The position numbers were made by a program, and so were the translations under genes. Shown here piece by piece: positions 1 through 10,286 of a DNA stretch of 64,000 bases. This stretch comes from Bactericera cockerelli (Eukaryota; Arthropoda; Insecta; Hemiptera; Triozidae): assembly GCA_024516035.1 (NCBI GenBank), contig CM044965.1, positions 451,683-515,682 of the forward strand. Reading direction: 5' to 3'. Position 1 is the stretch's first letter. Each line of letters begins with the position of its first letter. The notes under the pieces are model-generated. The model was not told where the DNA came from and did no database searches. It worked only from the letters and a program-made list of their open reading frames with translations.

Positions 1-62
1 TTAACATCAGCTGGTCTTTCGCACCGTTTCCAAGTTTTAAACGAGATTTTGTTAAAGGTTTA

Positions 63-209
63 GGGCCACATAATGAAACAGGATTAAAGTTAATCTGAGC
101 CTGACACGCCCTGAAGTCGGAGTTTTCAACCAATCACAGCTTACTATAGCCCGAGTTAAGGGATAGTGTCCACTTAGGTTAAATCTAATCCTGTTTTATA
201 ATACGGCCC
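63..209. mobile_element. PIF/Harbinger-like MITE, family A, intact ends
   Basis: The element starts gggccacataatgaaacagg and ends with the inverted form cctgttttataatacggccc. It is flanked by a direct TTA (60-62 and 210-212). GGGCC ends and a 3-bp TWA target duplication are hallmarks of PIF/Harbinger elements. There is no ORF, so it is non-autonomous. Related copies lie at 5757-5892, 12556-12734 and 18111-18276. Confidence 0.75.
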
Positions 210-214
210 TTACA

Positions 215-1560
215 GAATAATTCTAATAAACTTTTTTTTTAATCTCAAGACTCCTGTACAGTGCATTTTAGTTTTTAGCCGTTAAACACGAGATGGAAAT
301 TTAAGCTCAGGTTAGTTTTAATAAAGTTGTAACCAAAGTCTTTGCTTCCTTCTACAGCTACAGTTATCTTCAAATCATTTGGACAGTCCCTATTTGTGTA
401 TAGTTTACTGTTATAACCAATGAGAGTTGAGACTCACAGACAGGCGTAGGCGTGTATATATACCATGTTATTTATTAGGAAAGTCAATTGAGAATAATTT
501 AATCATGTAAGTATTCAATACACTTTGTGATTTCACATAATGAAAATCCTATATGTAATTATAATCTAGTAGCACAGCCATAGTTTCGTTTACCTATACA
601 TAACTTTTAATAAATTGTACACTAAAAGACTAGGCTCTACATTTTTGATAACTAAATTATATTATTAAAATTCAAACCTAACAATTGGCCGTATCATAAA
701 ACAAGCAAAGGCTCTTCCTTGCGAAATTTGAAGAAGCTTCAGTCGTATTCATCAAGTTTTGAGAGCAATTGCTTTTCCTTCAAGCAAAAGAAGTAAATGG
801 TCATCGATATCCATAGAGCTGACCGTCTCCTTTTACTAATAGTTTCTCTAACTTAACATGGAGCTATTTCTTGTGAGAAAAAGTAATTGGTTATGAACGA
901 AAAGGTTTCTTCTACCTTTTCCTTCAGACTTTTTGCTTTCCTTCTTAATTTTGCTCACATCATTGCTTTGTTATTAATACGCCCAATATTACTTCTATAC
1001 CTCACTAAAAACTTATGTTACTAAATATTGCAAACTAAATGGAAATATGTAAATTTTCTATGTCACATAGTGGAACAGTTTTCAGAAAGCACTTTGTTTT
1101 TTAAATCGAGATAAGACATATATTCGCGTTTCTTCGCTTGATTATTATTTAATTTAAAAACTAATTTAAAACCTCAGTAAAATTAAAGAAAAAATACATT
1201 GACATACCACATATTGAACACAACAGAATTTGTGTCCATATTTTAATCATGATTATTCTTTCTGTCCACTTTTGTGACTACGAGTGTATTAATCAACTAA
1301 ACTGAATTGTATGTTTGTATCAATGTGTTTTCTATTATCAATGTGATCAACAATAAAATAAACTACATGTTTAATACTTCTTGATAGTATAATCTCCCCT
1401 ATTATTTTCATAGTATCAACTGCACGTATGACATTGTAAAATCTGGCTGCTGAATATAAGTACATTGGTAAACTCCGTTATTATTTATATTAAAAAAGTA
1501 CAGAAAAGAAGATCTAACTAAATAGTGAACATCATTAAAAAAGTAATGAAGAATAAGGAA
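215..1560. other. No recognised feature
   Basis: AT-rich sequence downstream of the METTL9 stop. I see no ORF with family similarity, no tandem array and no clear TE end. Confidence 0.6.
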
Positions 1561-1561
1561 A

Positions 1562-1567
1562 TTTAAT
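1562..1567 (-). promoter_or_regulatory. Possible variant polyadenylation signal for METTL9
   Basis: On the minus strand this reads ATTAAA, about 75 bases after the TAA stop. It is the common variant of AATAAA. Nothing else supports it, and the region is AT-rich, so chance occurrence is likely. Confidence 0.22.
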
Positions 1568-1641
1568 ACTGTCAAAAGTAAGTGAAGTGGAAATGATATG
1601 ACTCAAGATCTCGTCAGCTCTGTTTCATAGAAGGTAAAGTG

Positions 1642-1865
1642 TTAGGACTCCTCACTGGTGTTGGGTCGCAGCAGGAAGATGACATCAGTCAGCCAGTAGT
1701 AGGCCTGTCTCATGTCCCCCTCACACAGGTAAGGCACCTTGGCCCACGTGACGAGCTGCAAGCCTAGCGGGTGCACAACTCTCACCACGAACTGGGAGAT
1801 CTGAGCTTCAAGCTGCGGACTAGAGGTGTCTAAGGGCAGGTACTCGCTGGGCACATGACCCACGG
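1642..1865 (-). CDS. METTL9: METTL9 terminal exon
   Basis: A 224-bp coding segment following the acceptor tgtttcag; two bases complete a split threonine codon and the exon ends with TAA at 1642-1644. It encodes VGHVPSEYLPL, a variable stretch, then [25 protein letters not shown] and the tail NTSEES. The PYLCEGDM and final hydrophobic strand match the C-terminus of METTL9 family members ([26 protein letters not shown] in human is the family pattern, split here into motifs). The methionine of the 94-residue ORF at 1926 is intronic. The extension of six residues past the usual end, ending in acidic residues, is a small lineage difference. Confidence 0.9.
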
Positions 1866-1990
1866 CTGAAACACGAACAGGTGGTTTTATGTTACTCCTA
1901 CATATCTGTACCACAGAACTCACCATTCATATGATTTGAAAGCAATTTCACCTCACAAAATCTACTGCCAGTACTTTCTGAAGCCCTGGA

Positions 1991-2875
1991 CTTACTACTC
2001 TCTACATATGCTAGGTTAGGTTGTTAACTTACTACTCTCCACATAGGTTAGGTTAGGTTGTAACTTACTGCTCTCCACATAGGTTAGGTTAGGTTGTAAC
2101 TTACTACTCTCCACATAGGTTAGGTTAGGTTGTAACTTACTGCTCTCCACATAGGTTAGGTTAGGTTGTAACTTACTGCTCTCCACATAGGTTAGGTTAG
2201 GTTGTAACTTACTACTCTCCACATAGGTTAGGTTAGGTTGTAACTTACTGCTCTCCACATAGGTTAGGTTAGGTTGTAACTTACTGCTCTCCACATAGGT
2301 TAGGTTAGGTTGTAACTTACTGCTCTCCACATAGGTTAGGTTAGGTTGTAACTTACTACTCTCCACATAGGTTAGGTTAGGTTGTAACTTACTGCTCTCC
2401 ACATAGGTTAGGTTAGGTTGTAACTTACTGCTCTCCACATAGGTTAGGTTAGGTTGTAACTTACTGCTCTCCACATAGGTTAGGTTAGGTTGTAACTTAC
2501 TACTCTCCACATAGGTTAGGTTAGGTTGTAACTTACTGCTCTCCACATAGGTTAGGTTAGGTTGTAACTTACTGCTCTCCACATAGGTTAGGTTAGGTTG
2601 TAACTTACTGCTCTCCACATAGGTTAGGTTAGGTTGTAACTTACTGCTCTCCACATAGGTTAGGTTAGGTTGTAACTTACTGCTCTCCACATAGGTTAGG
2701 TTAGGTTGTAACTTACTGCTCTCCACATAGGTTAGGTTAGGTTGTAACTTACTGCTCTCCACATAGGTTAGGTTAGGTTGTAACTTACTACTCTCCACAT
2801 AGGTTAGGCTAGGTTGTAACTTACTGCTCTCCACATAGGTTAGGTTAGGTTGTAACTTACTGCTCTCCACATAGG
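1991..2875. repeat. 36-bp minisatellite carrying the exon end, splice donor and TTAGG motifs
   Basis: Splice-donor hexamers (acttac on the plus strand, GTAAGT on the minus strand) sit exactly every 36 bp from 2027 to 2855: 24 donors counting the native one. A 25th, diverged unit starts near 1990 with a 1-bp length change. Each unit holds a copy of the last bases of the METTL9 exon (TATGTGGAGAG), the donor, and a run of two to three TTAGG units (ataggttaggttaggttg on plus). The only frequent variation is A or G in tact(a/g)ctctcc, plus a single ggctagg variant near 2810. The near-identity of units points to recent expansion. Confidence 0.97.
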
Positions 2876-3036
2876 GGTTGTAAGGCAGAGACAGGGCGAT
2901 GAGCAGGCGACCGTCTGGTGAGAGAGATGCCTTCATCTGGCTGAGCAGCTGCAGGGGGCTCTCACACCTGTCCAGTAGGTTGAGACACGCGATGACGTCA
3001 TAGCTCTGACTCTGCCACTCGTCCAGGCCCAGCACC
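2861..3036 (-). CDS. METTL9: METTL9 exon, central methyltransferase core
   Basis: A 176-bp exon after an acceptor ending cccccag. Its first base completes threonine; then VLGLDEWQSQSYDVIACLNLLDRC, SPLQLLSQMKASLSPDGRLLIALSLPYNPYVES. The DVIACLNLLDRC segment matches the conserved METTL9 core (DVISCLNLLDRC in human), and PYNPYVE matches the PFHPYVE strand end. The native donor is GAGAGCA|gtaagt at 2860/2861. The reading frame stays open through the intron for a further 840 bp because the adjacent 36-bp repeat has a period divisible by three, so a 355-residue ORF extends through it; most of that ORF is repeat. Any use of a downstream donor would add 12 residues per unit without changing frame. 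Confidence 0.92.
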
Positions 3037-3150
3037 CTGGGGGTAGTGACGTCACAGGAATCATTATAGGCACTCCGGGCCAAATTATAAAATAGTATTA
3101 GAAAAAGGATAGTAGGATGACCGCCTATTCTTCAATTTGTATTTACTGTC

Positions 3151-3326
3151 TCTTTCAACATGTATGGTCATATCACGACGGGGTTTTACCCTCCATTCGC
3201 TGGAAGCTGGAAACTTACAAACCAGTCGTTCAAATTAACCCCACCCAGCCTGAGAGGGCCGAGAATAGCAAGCATCACGAGTGTTAAAATGTGAATGGTC
3301 ACCTCGTTGAACGTTGATCAACTTCA
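3151..3326 (-). mobile_element. 5S-rRNA-derived SINE (SINE3 type), truncated
   Basis: Read on the minus strand it ends with the family 3' region (ccagcgaatggagggtaaaac, then the cgtgatatgaccat motif). It shares the body with the full copies at 14395-14660 and 62312-62576. The 5S-like head is cut short near 3326. It occupies part of the METTL9 intron 3037-3892. Confidence 0.75.
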
Positions 3327-3510
3327 GTGAGAGAACGAGAATTGGGAAGACCTTAGACCTAACTAAAATAGACATTTTTACGTTTATTTACTTCTGCGGC
3401 CTTCGGATCAATATAAATCTTTTTAGACAGTTTGATCCCTTGCCACCCGAGGTGGCACGAATCTTGGACAACCCTGACCTACTAAATATTCTAAAGACAT
3501 TTAGCAAATA

Positions 3511-3663
3511 CAGTAGAATCCCGCCGCTAACTCGAAATTCAAGTATCAGAAGCGTCATTTCGAGCTATCGGGATTTCGAATAAGGAGCAAAATTCCATAA
3601 GGGCTGAAGAATTCTTTCGAGTTAACGGGATTTTCGACTTATCGGAATGTCGAGTTAGCGAGA
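3511..3663. mobile_element. Tigger/pogo-like MITE fragment
   Basis: The left end cagtagaatcccgc follows TA, and the right part has the inverted form (cgagttagcgagatt). Internal copies of TTCGA-like motifs are dense. A CAGTAGAATC-type end next to TA resembles Tigger/pogo elements from memory. The right terminus is cut by the retrotransposon tail at 3664. Confidence 0.5.
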
Positions 3664-3866
3664 TTATTATTATTATACAACGCTTTATTAGGTATAAATG
3701 GACATTATGTACATACAAATAATTAATTTAACAATGAAAAAAATGGAACCAATATATACAATGAAAATGAAAAAGAATAGAAAATATATAAAAACATAAG
3801 TCCTAACTAAAGGGCGGGGTTATTGCCTTAGGCAATCTCTTCCACCCAACCCTTTATTCGAACTAA
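3664..3866 (-). mobile_element. 3' tail of a non-LTR retrotransposon
   Basis: It contains gggcggggttattgccttaggcaatctcttccaccc (split here: gggcggggttattgcc, then ttaggcaatctcttccaccc). This tail also follows the reverse-transcriptase ORF at 34486-35412. The 3' terminus is the TAA/TTA microsatellite at 3664-3677. No coding sequence remains. Related tails are at 14268-14385, 36580-36715 and 49014-49080. Confidence 0.75.
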
Positions 3867-3892
3867 TAAACACATGAACCCCCGCTACTCAC

Positions 3893-4105
3893 GTGTAGCC
3901 ACTCTTCTCCAGGAGCCACCGCATGGGGGCGGATATCTCAGTGGCGTACACCCGCGAGAAGAAGGGCGCCATCTTGCTGGTGGTGGCTCCGTCACCGGCT
4001 CCCAGATCTATGAGACGGAGCCCAGGGCGGCTGAGGTAAGAGACGCCCAGGAGCCGCTGGAACTGAGATGAAGATAGCACAAACATGGACCCGCGCTGCA
4101 GTAAC
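3893..4105 (-). CDS. METTL9: METTL9 exon with SAM-binding motif I
   Basis: A 213-bp exon bounded by an acceptor ending ctccag and the donor gtgagt. Its first base completes a glycine codon from the exon at 57784-57974; it ends with two bases of a threonine codon. It encodes LLQRGSMFVLSSSQFQRLL, then the Rossmann-fold motif I LIDLGAGDG, then YATEISAPMRWLLEK, the region that contacts the SAM ribose in class I methyltransferases. Human METTL9 has nearly the same motif order (LLGRGSMFVF, LLDLGAGDG, IYATELSETM). The 86-residue ORF around it starts in the intron, so its first methionine is not the real start. The donor lies only about 25 bp from a retrotransposon tail in the next intron. Confidence 0.92.
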
Positions 4106-4279
4106 CTGGAGTCAGAAACAATAGAGAATGCTGAGGAACATAGAAACATAGACCCACTTTTTATGCGATAGTCGCTTTCGGGGATAGTAATTAATAGGCG
4201 AGGTATTTCCTACCCTTCTGACCCTCAGAGAACCATTTTATTTTCATGGTCTCAAATAAATGTGGAAAAATTTATGTAT

Positions 4280-4362
4280 TGGTTGGGATTTGAACCGACG
4301 CGACGGATCCCTACACTACCTGGATCTCCTGACTAGCGCCTTCACCACTTCAACCACCAATG
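4280..4362 (-). mobile_element. tRNA-derived SINE head
   Basis: On the minus strand it reads a tRNA-like block with the B-box ggttcaaatcccaaccaat and an A-box-like ggttgaagtggtgaagg. It lacks clean acceptor-stem pairing, so it is a relic and not a tRNA gene. Confidence 0.5.
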
Positions 4363-4514
4363 TATTGAGAGGTAAACAAGGTTTTTTCTTTTTTAGGGTG
4401 AGAACTTATTCATTGAAAGTATTTTTTTTAAAATAATAACCATTAAATTCATAGACGTGTAAAGTAACGTAAGACATAACGCGAAGACGGACATAAAAAA
4501 ATACCTCCTTATCC

Positions 4515-4655
4515 ATACACTTTGCCTTTTATAAAACCTACTTGGGATTGGCACTGTTCAACCTATTCCTCATCGTTGAGGTTGGTTGGTTTTGGCACTC
4601 CTACTGCCACATTTAACAGCTGGATGCTCTTTCGAACGCCAACCCTGTTATGGTC
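4515..4655. repeat. Dispersed repeat with palindromic ttcaacc/ggttga core
   Basis: The sequence cctacttgggattggcac, then gttgaggttggttggttttggcac and gctggatgctcttt, recurs in diverged form at 54940-55045. Its first 35 bp also recur inverted near 63600 and 63680. It is probably the body of a tRNA-headed SINE. Confidence 0.6.
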
Positions 4656-4727
4656 ACCAATGATTCGTGTAATGATTCTCGTCATAATGTGTAGTAAAAC
4701 CCTTGGACAAAGGGACAGATTTGTGTG

Positions 4728-4798
4728 TGTGTATGAGTGAGTGAGTGAGTGAGTGAGAGAGGAGAGAGAGAGAGAGAGAGAGAGAAAGAAAGAAAGAA
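4728..4798. repeat. Compound GTGA / GA / GAAA microsatellite
   Basis: Runs of gtga, then ga, then gaaa in order. The overlapping minus-strand ORF rich in leucine and serine is a product of this composition. Confidence 0.95.
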
Positions 4799-4844
4799 AA
4801 TAAAAGGCAATTCGTAGGTATAATGCCGGATGGAAAAGAAGCAA

Positions 4845-5570
4845 GCAGTGATATGGAGCTGAGGCCGCAGGCAGTTTCTTATCTTGCCGTGTTGTGGGCA
4901 GAGATAGGAGGAAAATGCGCTTATATTGTTTAGTTTACATACGAGATGAGGAAACCCGAGGGTGAGAAGGCCACTCTGAGTACTACCTCATCTTTAAACG
5001 GTCCATGTTCCAAACTTTCATTAAAAGGTATCTTAGATGCTGAATGATGAAAAATATGCATGTTTTCTCTCCAATCGGTTTTCTTTGATCCTAAAACTAT
5101 GCTTTCCCTTTTTAACGTGTCAGTAGCAAAACCAATTTCAACACTCATCCGTTTCGTCCGTTTTACACCAATGAAGAAACGGTTTTAATGAAGAAAAGCT
5201 AAAACCAAAAATGGTTTTAGCTTTTTTTTTTAATTGGTGTAAAAAAAATCTATAAATAAAAACAGCCTGAAAGAAAATTTGATTTTCTTTTCTCGAGGAA
5301 ACAATGTGACACCGACTTTCTCTTACCTTCTCTCACTCTATTCCTCTTTAACTCTGTTTTTTAAACCCCCCCCCCCCTATACTCTGTCGCTCTCATTCGC
5401 GCAAAAGCGCGGCGTCGCGATACGCAAATAAATTTCAATAATAACAATTCCGTCTCACACTCCCCGAAACAAAACACACACGTTGCTACAGGGTGGCCAA
5501 ACCTTTGCTTTGTTTCCTAATAAGTTAAGTTATATCATATTAGTGTTGATATCACTTTCGTTATATTACA
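4845..5570. other. No recognised gene; inverted pair and poly(C)
   Basis: A short inverted pair, ttggtgt...aaaccaaaaatggtttt...attggtgt around 5165-5240, could form a hairpin. A poly(C) run lies at 5367-5378. Nothing else is recognised. Confidence 0.5.
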
Positions 5571-5683
5571 ACTACTCAAACTCCTTTACTAAATCCACGC
5601 TGAAACCGGGACTTGAACCACTGACCTCCAGGCTACAAGTCCGCCGCCTTATCGATCAAGCTACTGAGGTCGGATTTGTTTCG
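5571..5683 (-). mobile_element. tRNA-derived SINE, family B
   Basis: On the minus strand it reads a tRNA-like head starting ccgacctcagtagcttgat, with a B-box ggttcaagtcccgg, then a shared body ending ttgagtagtt. Family copies lie at 25678-25785 and 43553-43672. Confidence 0.7.
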
Positions 5684-5756
5684 TAATTATTAACACACAG
5701 ATTTTCTTACTTTAGGGTTACTTCGTGGTAGTATAGCTTTAACAACCAAGGCACTC

Positions 5757-5892
5757 TAGCAGAATTATTAAAACAGGATTTGTTAATCCAAGCCACTATC
5801 ATTTAACAGCTGATATAGAATTCCCACCAGTAGGCATGTTAAGGGATAGAGTGTAGTATTAGCTAATCTAATCCTGTTTTATAATTCGGACC
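5757..5892. mobile_element. PIF/Harbinger-like MITE, family A, diverged copy
   Basis: The left end attattaaaacaggatttg and the right end taatcctgttttataattc are inverted copies of each other and of the element at 63-209. The right side is followed by tta. Confidence 0.65.
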
Positions 5893-6069
5893 TTATTCTC
5901 TAACGAGTGAGATTGTCTTGTAAGGGATTCCCATTTCATTAAGTTAGGAGACACCCCGTATGTTCTCCATACGGGGAGTTATAAATACGTACACACATTA
6001 CATGTACGGGAGAGAGAGAGAGGAAATAAGAATTTTGTCTTTGTTGCTATGGAAACCAACCGGGAACGA

Positions 6070-6130
6070 AACAGCGAGAGAGAAAGAGAAACAGAGAGAG
6101 AGAGAGAGAGAAGAAGGAGAGGGGGGGGTG
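6070..6130. repeat. GA-rich microsatellite
   Basis: Imperfect gagaga and gaaga runs with a g run at 6120-6127. Confidence 0.85.
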
Positions 6131-7025
6131 AACATATATAAATATGTGTGTATGTGTTTGCAAATGAAAAATGCGAGGAGGAGGAAGGAGAAATAAATTG
6201 AGAAAAAGAAAAGAAGAGAAGGATTTTCATAAATGAAAAAAATTAAGGGTGGGGGTTGGATCCTTGTGTGTTTTTTAATGGAGTATTCAAAGGGAGGTAG
6301 GGGGAGGAGGAAGAGATTCTAGACCTCAGTAGTTACTTGAAAGGAGAAAAAAAATGTTTTACACCAAAAACTCAAGTGCACAAAATGTAATTATGCCACC
6401 CTGTATACGAAGCGGTGATTCGTAATTTTATTGTCATCCAAAATACATCACTACCTCTACCAATTTCTCGGAAGAGTAGAAGTCAATCTCGAAAGTGTCT
6501 CAAAAATGAGTCGAAATTCGGCTCCAACAAACGACCAAGTTTTTTTTAATGTACATCCATTTATTTTCAGTATTTAGGTATAAATTTTTCTAACAGCTCT
6601 CCATACATATGCCCATTATTTGCTACGATTTTTCACTATTACATCTTCATGTGAAATTTAATCTATTAATATAAAATAAATTAATCTAAAATACCTATAT
6701 TATATCAGACAGACAAAGGCAATCTCAGCCAGTAGGTTTACCCCACTCATGTCAATTTTTTTCAAGAGCCGAAACCATAAATACCTACCTTTTCCCGTTT
6801 CCAAAATGGCCAAAAAAAAAAAAAAAATACCAATATAGAATGGTCATTTCACTTAAGTTCTAAAACATTAATTTCTCTCCTCGTCTCCAATCTACTCCTG
6901 GACCACCTCACCTCTCTGAGCTACATTCTCCTAATAACCGCTATCCTTCACTGCAAGAGTATTCTGGCGGACATCCCACGCTGCTTTCGACAGTGAAAAT
7001 GAAGGATAGAGATATAGAGATGTAT

Positions 7026-7028
<3 letters not shown>

Positions 7029-7076
<48 letters not shown>

Positions 7077-7345
7077 AAAGAGAAAGAAAGAGAAAGAGAG
7101 AAAGAGAAAGAGAGAGGGAAAGAGTGAGAGAGAGAAATATAGATAGATAGGATGGAGAGAGAGAGAGAGAAATATAGAGATAGGATGTGGAGAGAGAGAG
7201 AGAAATATAGATAGAGGATGGAGAGAGATAGAGAGAAATATAGATAGATAGGATGGGGAGAGAGAGATAGAGAAAAATATAGATAGGATGGAGAGAGAGA
7301 GATAGAGAGAGAAATAAAGAAAGATAGATGAGAGGGAGAGAGAGA
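7029..7345. repeat. Long GA microsatellite with degenerate ATAGATAGGATGGAGAG minisatellite
   Basis: A perfect ga run at about 7029-7066 is followed by at least six irregular units built from gagagaaatatagatagataggatgg. A 147-residue minus-strand ORF with leucine, serine and tyrosine repeats is an artefact of this array. A further ga run sits at 7415-7443. Confidence 0.9.
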
Positions 7346-7410
7346 AAAGCTTTGGGAGGACATAACGTTTAATTTATAAAACATAGGATGAAGATGATGA
7401 TAATAATAGC

Positions 7411-7447
<37 letters not shown>

Positions 7448-8256
7448 TAGAAAAAAAGAAAGAAGAAGCCCATTATTCGCACACTTTTACACATTAAATT
7501 GTTTTTTTTCTAAGGTTTTATATGATTCTTGTTCTCTCTTAAATAATAGAACCTACTGAGTTACTTTTTAGTAGGAGAGTTAAATACTGGTATAGTCAAA
7601 ATACCTGGATTAAATTTCTTTATGAATACCTATTAAGCTTTTGATAGAAAAAATAATTATTAATTGCATCTAAGTCAGCAGACCATAAATCGAAAGAGTA
7701 AAAAAAAATAAAAGATAAAAATTTCTGATCAAAAAAGTATTTGATTTGGTTGATGCTTAAGTGAAGCACAATATGAAACAATTATGAGTATAACATTATA
7801 TTTTGATAAACTAACCTTACAATAACTAAATTTCAGGTATTCAGATGCATCAACGTTGTAAGCCATTGTTGTAACATAAAAAAAAATCGGATTTTCAATA
7901 ATAAGAATCTTCATATTTTTAAGACTTGTGATCTAGAGAGAAGTCTTCTAACCCAAAATACAGAGGAGATAGGCATTTGTAATTCTGCATGATTCGTGAT
8001 TCAAAATACTGTTAACATTGCATAAAAGTTACACAAGCAGTGTGGAGTGACATATCTACGATGACCTTCCATTCCTTAAGAGCCCAAAATATTTTCCTCT
8101 TCTCTAGTCTTAAAAAAATAAAACTAATGCTCTTTTCTTTGCCCCTCGTTCTCTAGTTTCCATTTAGAAAGAGAGAGAAGATAGGGAGGGAGAGAGAGAG
8201 AGCTGGGGCTTTAATATTTTTTTATTAGTGTTTTGTCCTGGCCACGAATTTCTTTG

Positions 8257-8280
8257 CCCCCCCCCCCCCCCCCCCCCCCC
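8257..8280. repeat. Poly(C) run of 24
   Basis: An uninterrupted C run. Its length is unlikely to be accurate in any assembly. Confidence 0.9.
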
Positions 8281-8649
8281 TCCTTATTCCTCTGCTTTTT
8301 CTTTGTAATAAAAGAACATTAAATGCGTTACATACAAACACATTAATATGAAATATGATGGACATTGTGCCTCCACTCGGCCCTACAGGCTCTGGCTTCA
8401 ACATGGCTGGGGCTGGACAAATCAAAAATCAAGTTTTTTAATTCAGCATTTAATTCGTATGTATAACTTTCATCTGGACACCGAGAAATTTAATTTTTTA
8501 ATAAAAATAATACTAAGCGAGCCAGGTTTACTGTACACATGTTCTTTTCTTACTCAAATCTTGAAGTTAGTAGTGATTGTAGAAAATTTCGAGATACTTG
8601 TGTAAGTCCAAATTCAAGCCAAATCAACCGTTCAAGAAATATCCTGGCT

Positions 8650-8788
8650 ATGATACGATAGCGCGTTAAATGCACCGGTTCTCCTAGGATCACCGAAGTT
8701 AAGCAACGTCCAGCGAGGTGAACACTTCGTGATGCTGGCATTCCAGCACAGCCCAGGCTGGGTGTGGGTAGCAGGTTTGTGAGTTTTT
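8650..8788 (+). mobile_element. 5S-rRNA-derived SINE, 3'-truncated
   Basis: It has the 5S-like head gttaaatgcaccggttctcc, atcaccgaagttaagcaacg, then the SINE body up to gcaggtttgtgagttttta. The end of the body is missing. Confidence 0.75.
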
Positions 8789-9355
8789 ACTCGAGTATTA
8801 TTTTTTTACTACTCGCGTATCATCAACTTGTAGAGCATGAATCATCAACTAATATTAACAAAATTGTCGAGTTCACTCATTCCTTCAGGTTTATTGATAA
8901 GCAGAAAATTCTATTAAGAAAGGCAGACAGTTTACTTAATATTTTATATGAAAAAAATCCGTAATAAATAACAAACAATGCAAGATGGAAACCATGCTTG
9001 AGACATTCTAAAACCAAATTTTTTGTTTGGCATTGCCCAAATGCTCAACGTAGCTTAACTGAATAGATTGTTGAAAAATGTTTATTGTACTTTATTCCAC
9101 GCCACCATGACACGGCAGGGTTTTGGGTTTGAACTTTTGTTTCTGAGATTCTCACTAGCAGAGGGGACCATTGTACAGTGACATCTTATGATCCGAGACT
9201 ATGTCTAATTATTATTAATGAACCCGATGTTAGTTACCGCAGTGATGAGAGATCTCGAATGCATTAGTCGGTGATCTATCCTTACCTTTACGTAGAGTGT
9301 GATTTCACACTTCTCACATTCTCATGTTTTGTATACAGTGTGATAAGGATAAAAA

Positions 9356-9478
9356 TGACAGGCTGGGTGAGGTTCATTTGAGTAGCTGGTTTGTGAGTTT
9401 CCAGCGAATGGTAAAACCCCCGTCGTGATTATGACCATGCAGTTGAAAGCAACGTAAAACCCAAAAAAAAAAAAAAAT
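9356..9478 (+). mobile_element. 5S-SINE 3' half with poly(A)
   Basis: It starts in the body at aggctgggtgaggttcat and ends agcaacgtaaaacccaaaaaa. The 5S head is absent. It faces the copy at 9612-9778 in inverted orientation. Confidence 0.8.
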
Positions 9479-9611
9479 CCTATGTACTACTAGTGTGTGA
9501 ATCTGTGCATTAGTTACAAAGGATTGTTGGTCAAGTATTCTGTCGGGAGATGAAGCAGTGTGTTGAGGAGTGGGGGAAACTAAAAGAGAAGAGCGCTGAT
9601 TAGTTAGTTAT

Positions 9612-9778
9612 ATTTGGGTTTAACGTAATTTTTCAACTGTATGGTCATACACGACGGGAGTTTCACCCTCCATTTGCTGGAAACTCACAAACCTGCTACC
9701 CACATTAAACTCACCCAGTCTGGGTTGGGCCGGAATGCCTGCATCACGAAGTCTTCACCTCGCTGGACGTTGCTCAAA
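9612..9778 (-). mobile_element. 5S-SINE, 5'-truncated, inverted
   Basis: Read on the minus strand it holds ccagcgaggtgaagacttcg to the family 3' end. A plus-strand 82-residue ORF across it is fortuitous. Confidence 0.78.
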
Positions 9779-10286
9779 AAAAGCGGAGAGATGAAAGACC
9801 AGACCTTCCTCTACCAAACTCTTTCTTTGGCGATCCAGGAGGGAACGCATCCAGTATTCTCAGGACTTTTCCTCCCAATCCCTCTCTAGACTACATCTAC
9901 CAACTTCTAAATGATTTTTTGTTGTTGTTAAACGAAAATAAATATAAAATCCCATTGACAATTTTTTTTTTTAGTTTCACCCTGTAGTAAGGCATGTATT
10001 ATAATAATGTATTAATGATATCGAGTATTAGCCCTGTACTTTATTAATGATCAACATAATTAATATTGAAGTGACAAGATCAAGTGATGTTGAGATTTCT
10101 CTAATGACACCAGTGACTCTTACTCTAGGTTAGAGGACTTGTCTAGTGTCTAATGTTTAGGCAGAGGTAAGGGTGTGGAGTGTTGATGATAAATAATAAT
10201 TTCTTGTTCTCATGTAAAGCCCATGTTTTCTAATGCTGAAACTGACTGTTATTTTTTCTAGGGCTAAATACGGACAATAACTGTAG

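Noticed and set aside
2016..3083. The 355-residue ORF as a stand-alone gene
   Set aside because: Only its first 58 codons after the splice acceptor are METTL9; the rest is the in-frame minisatellite in the intron.
5487..6408. A third complete CAGGGTG element between ctacagggtgg at 5487 and ccaccctgtata at 6397
   Set aside because: The terminal 10 bp match in inverse, but the bases beyond do not pair and there is no TATA on the left.
6941..7384. 147-residue leucine/serine/tyrosine-rich ORF, and similar ORFs at 4563-4844, 5979-6230 and 23117-23557
   Set aside because: They are translations of GA microsatellites.
8650..9478. One 5S-SINE split by a 570-bp insertion
   Set aside because: The two parts overlap in the body (both contain the aggctgggtg to ttgtgagttt stretch), so they are separate copies.
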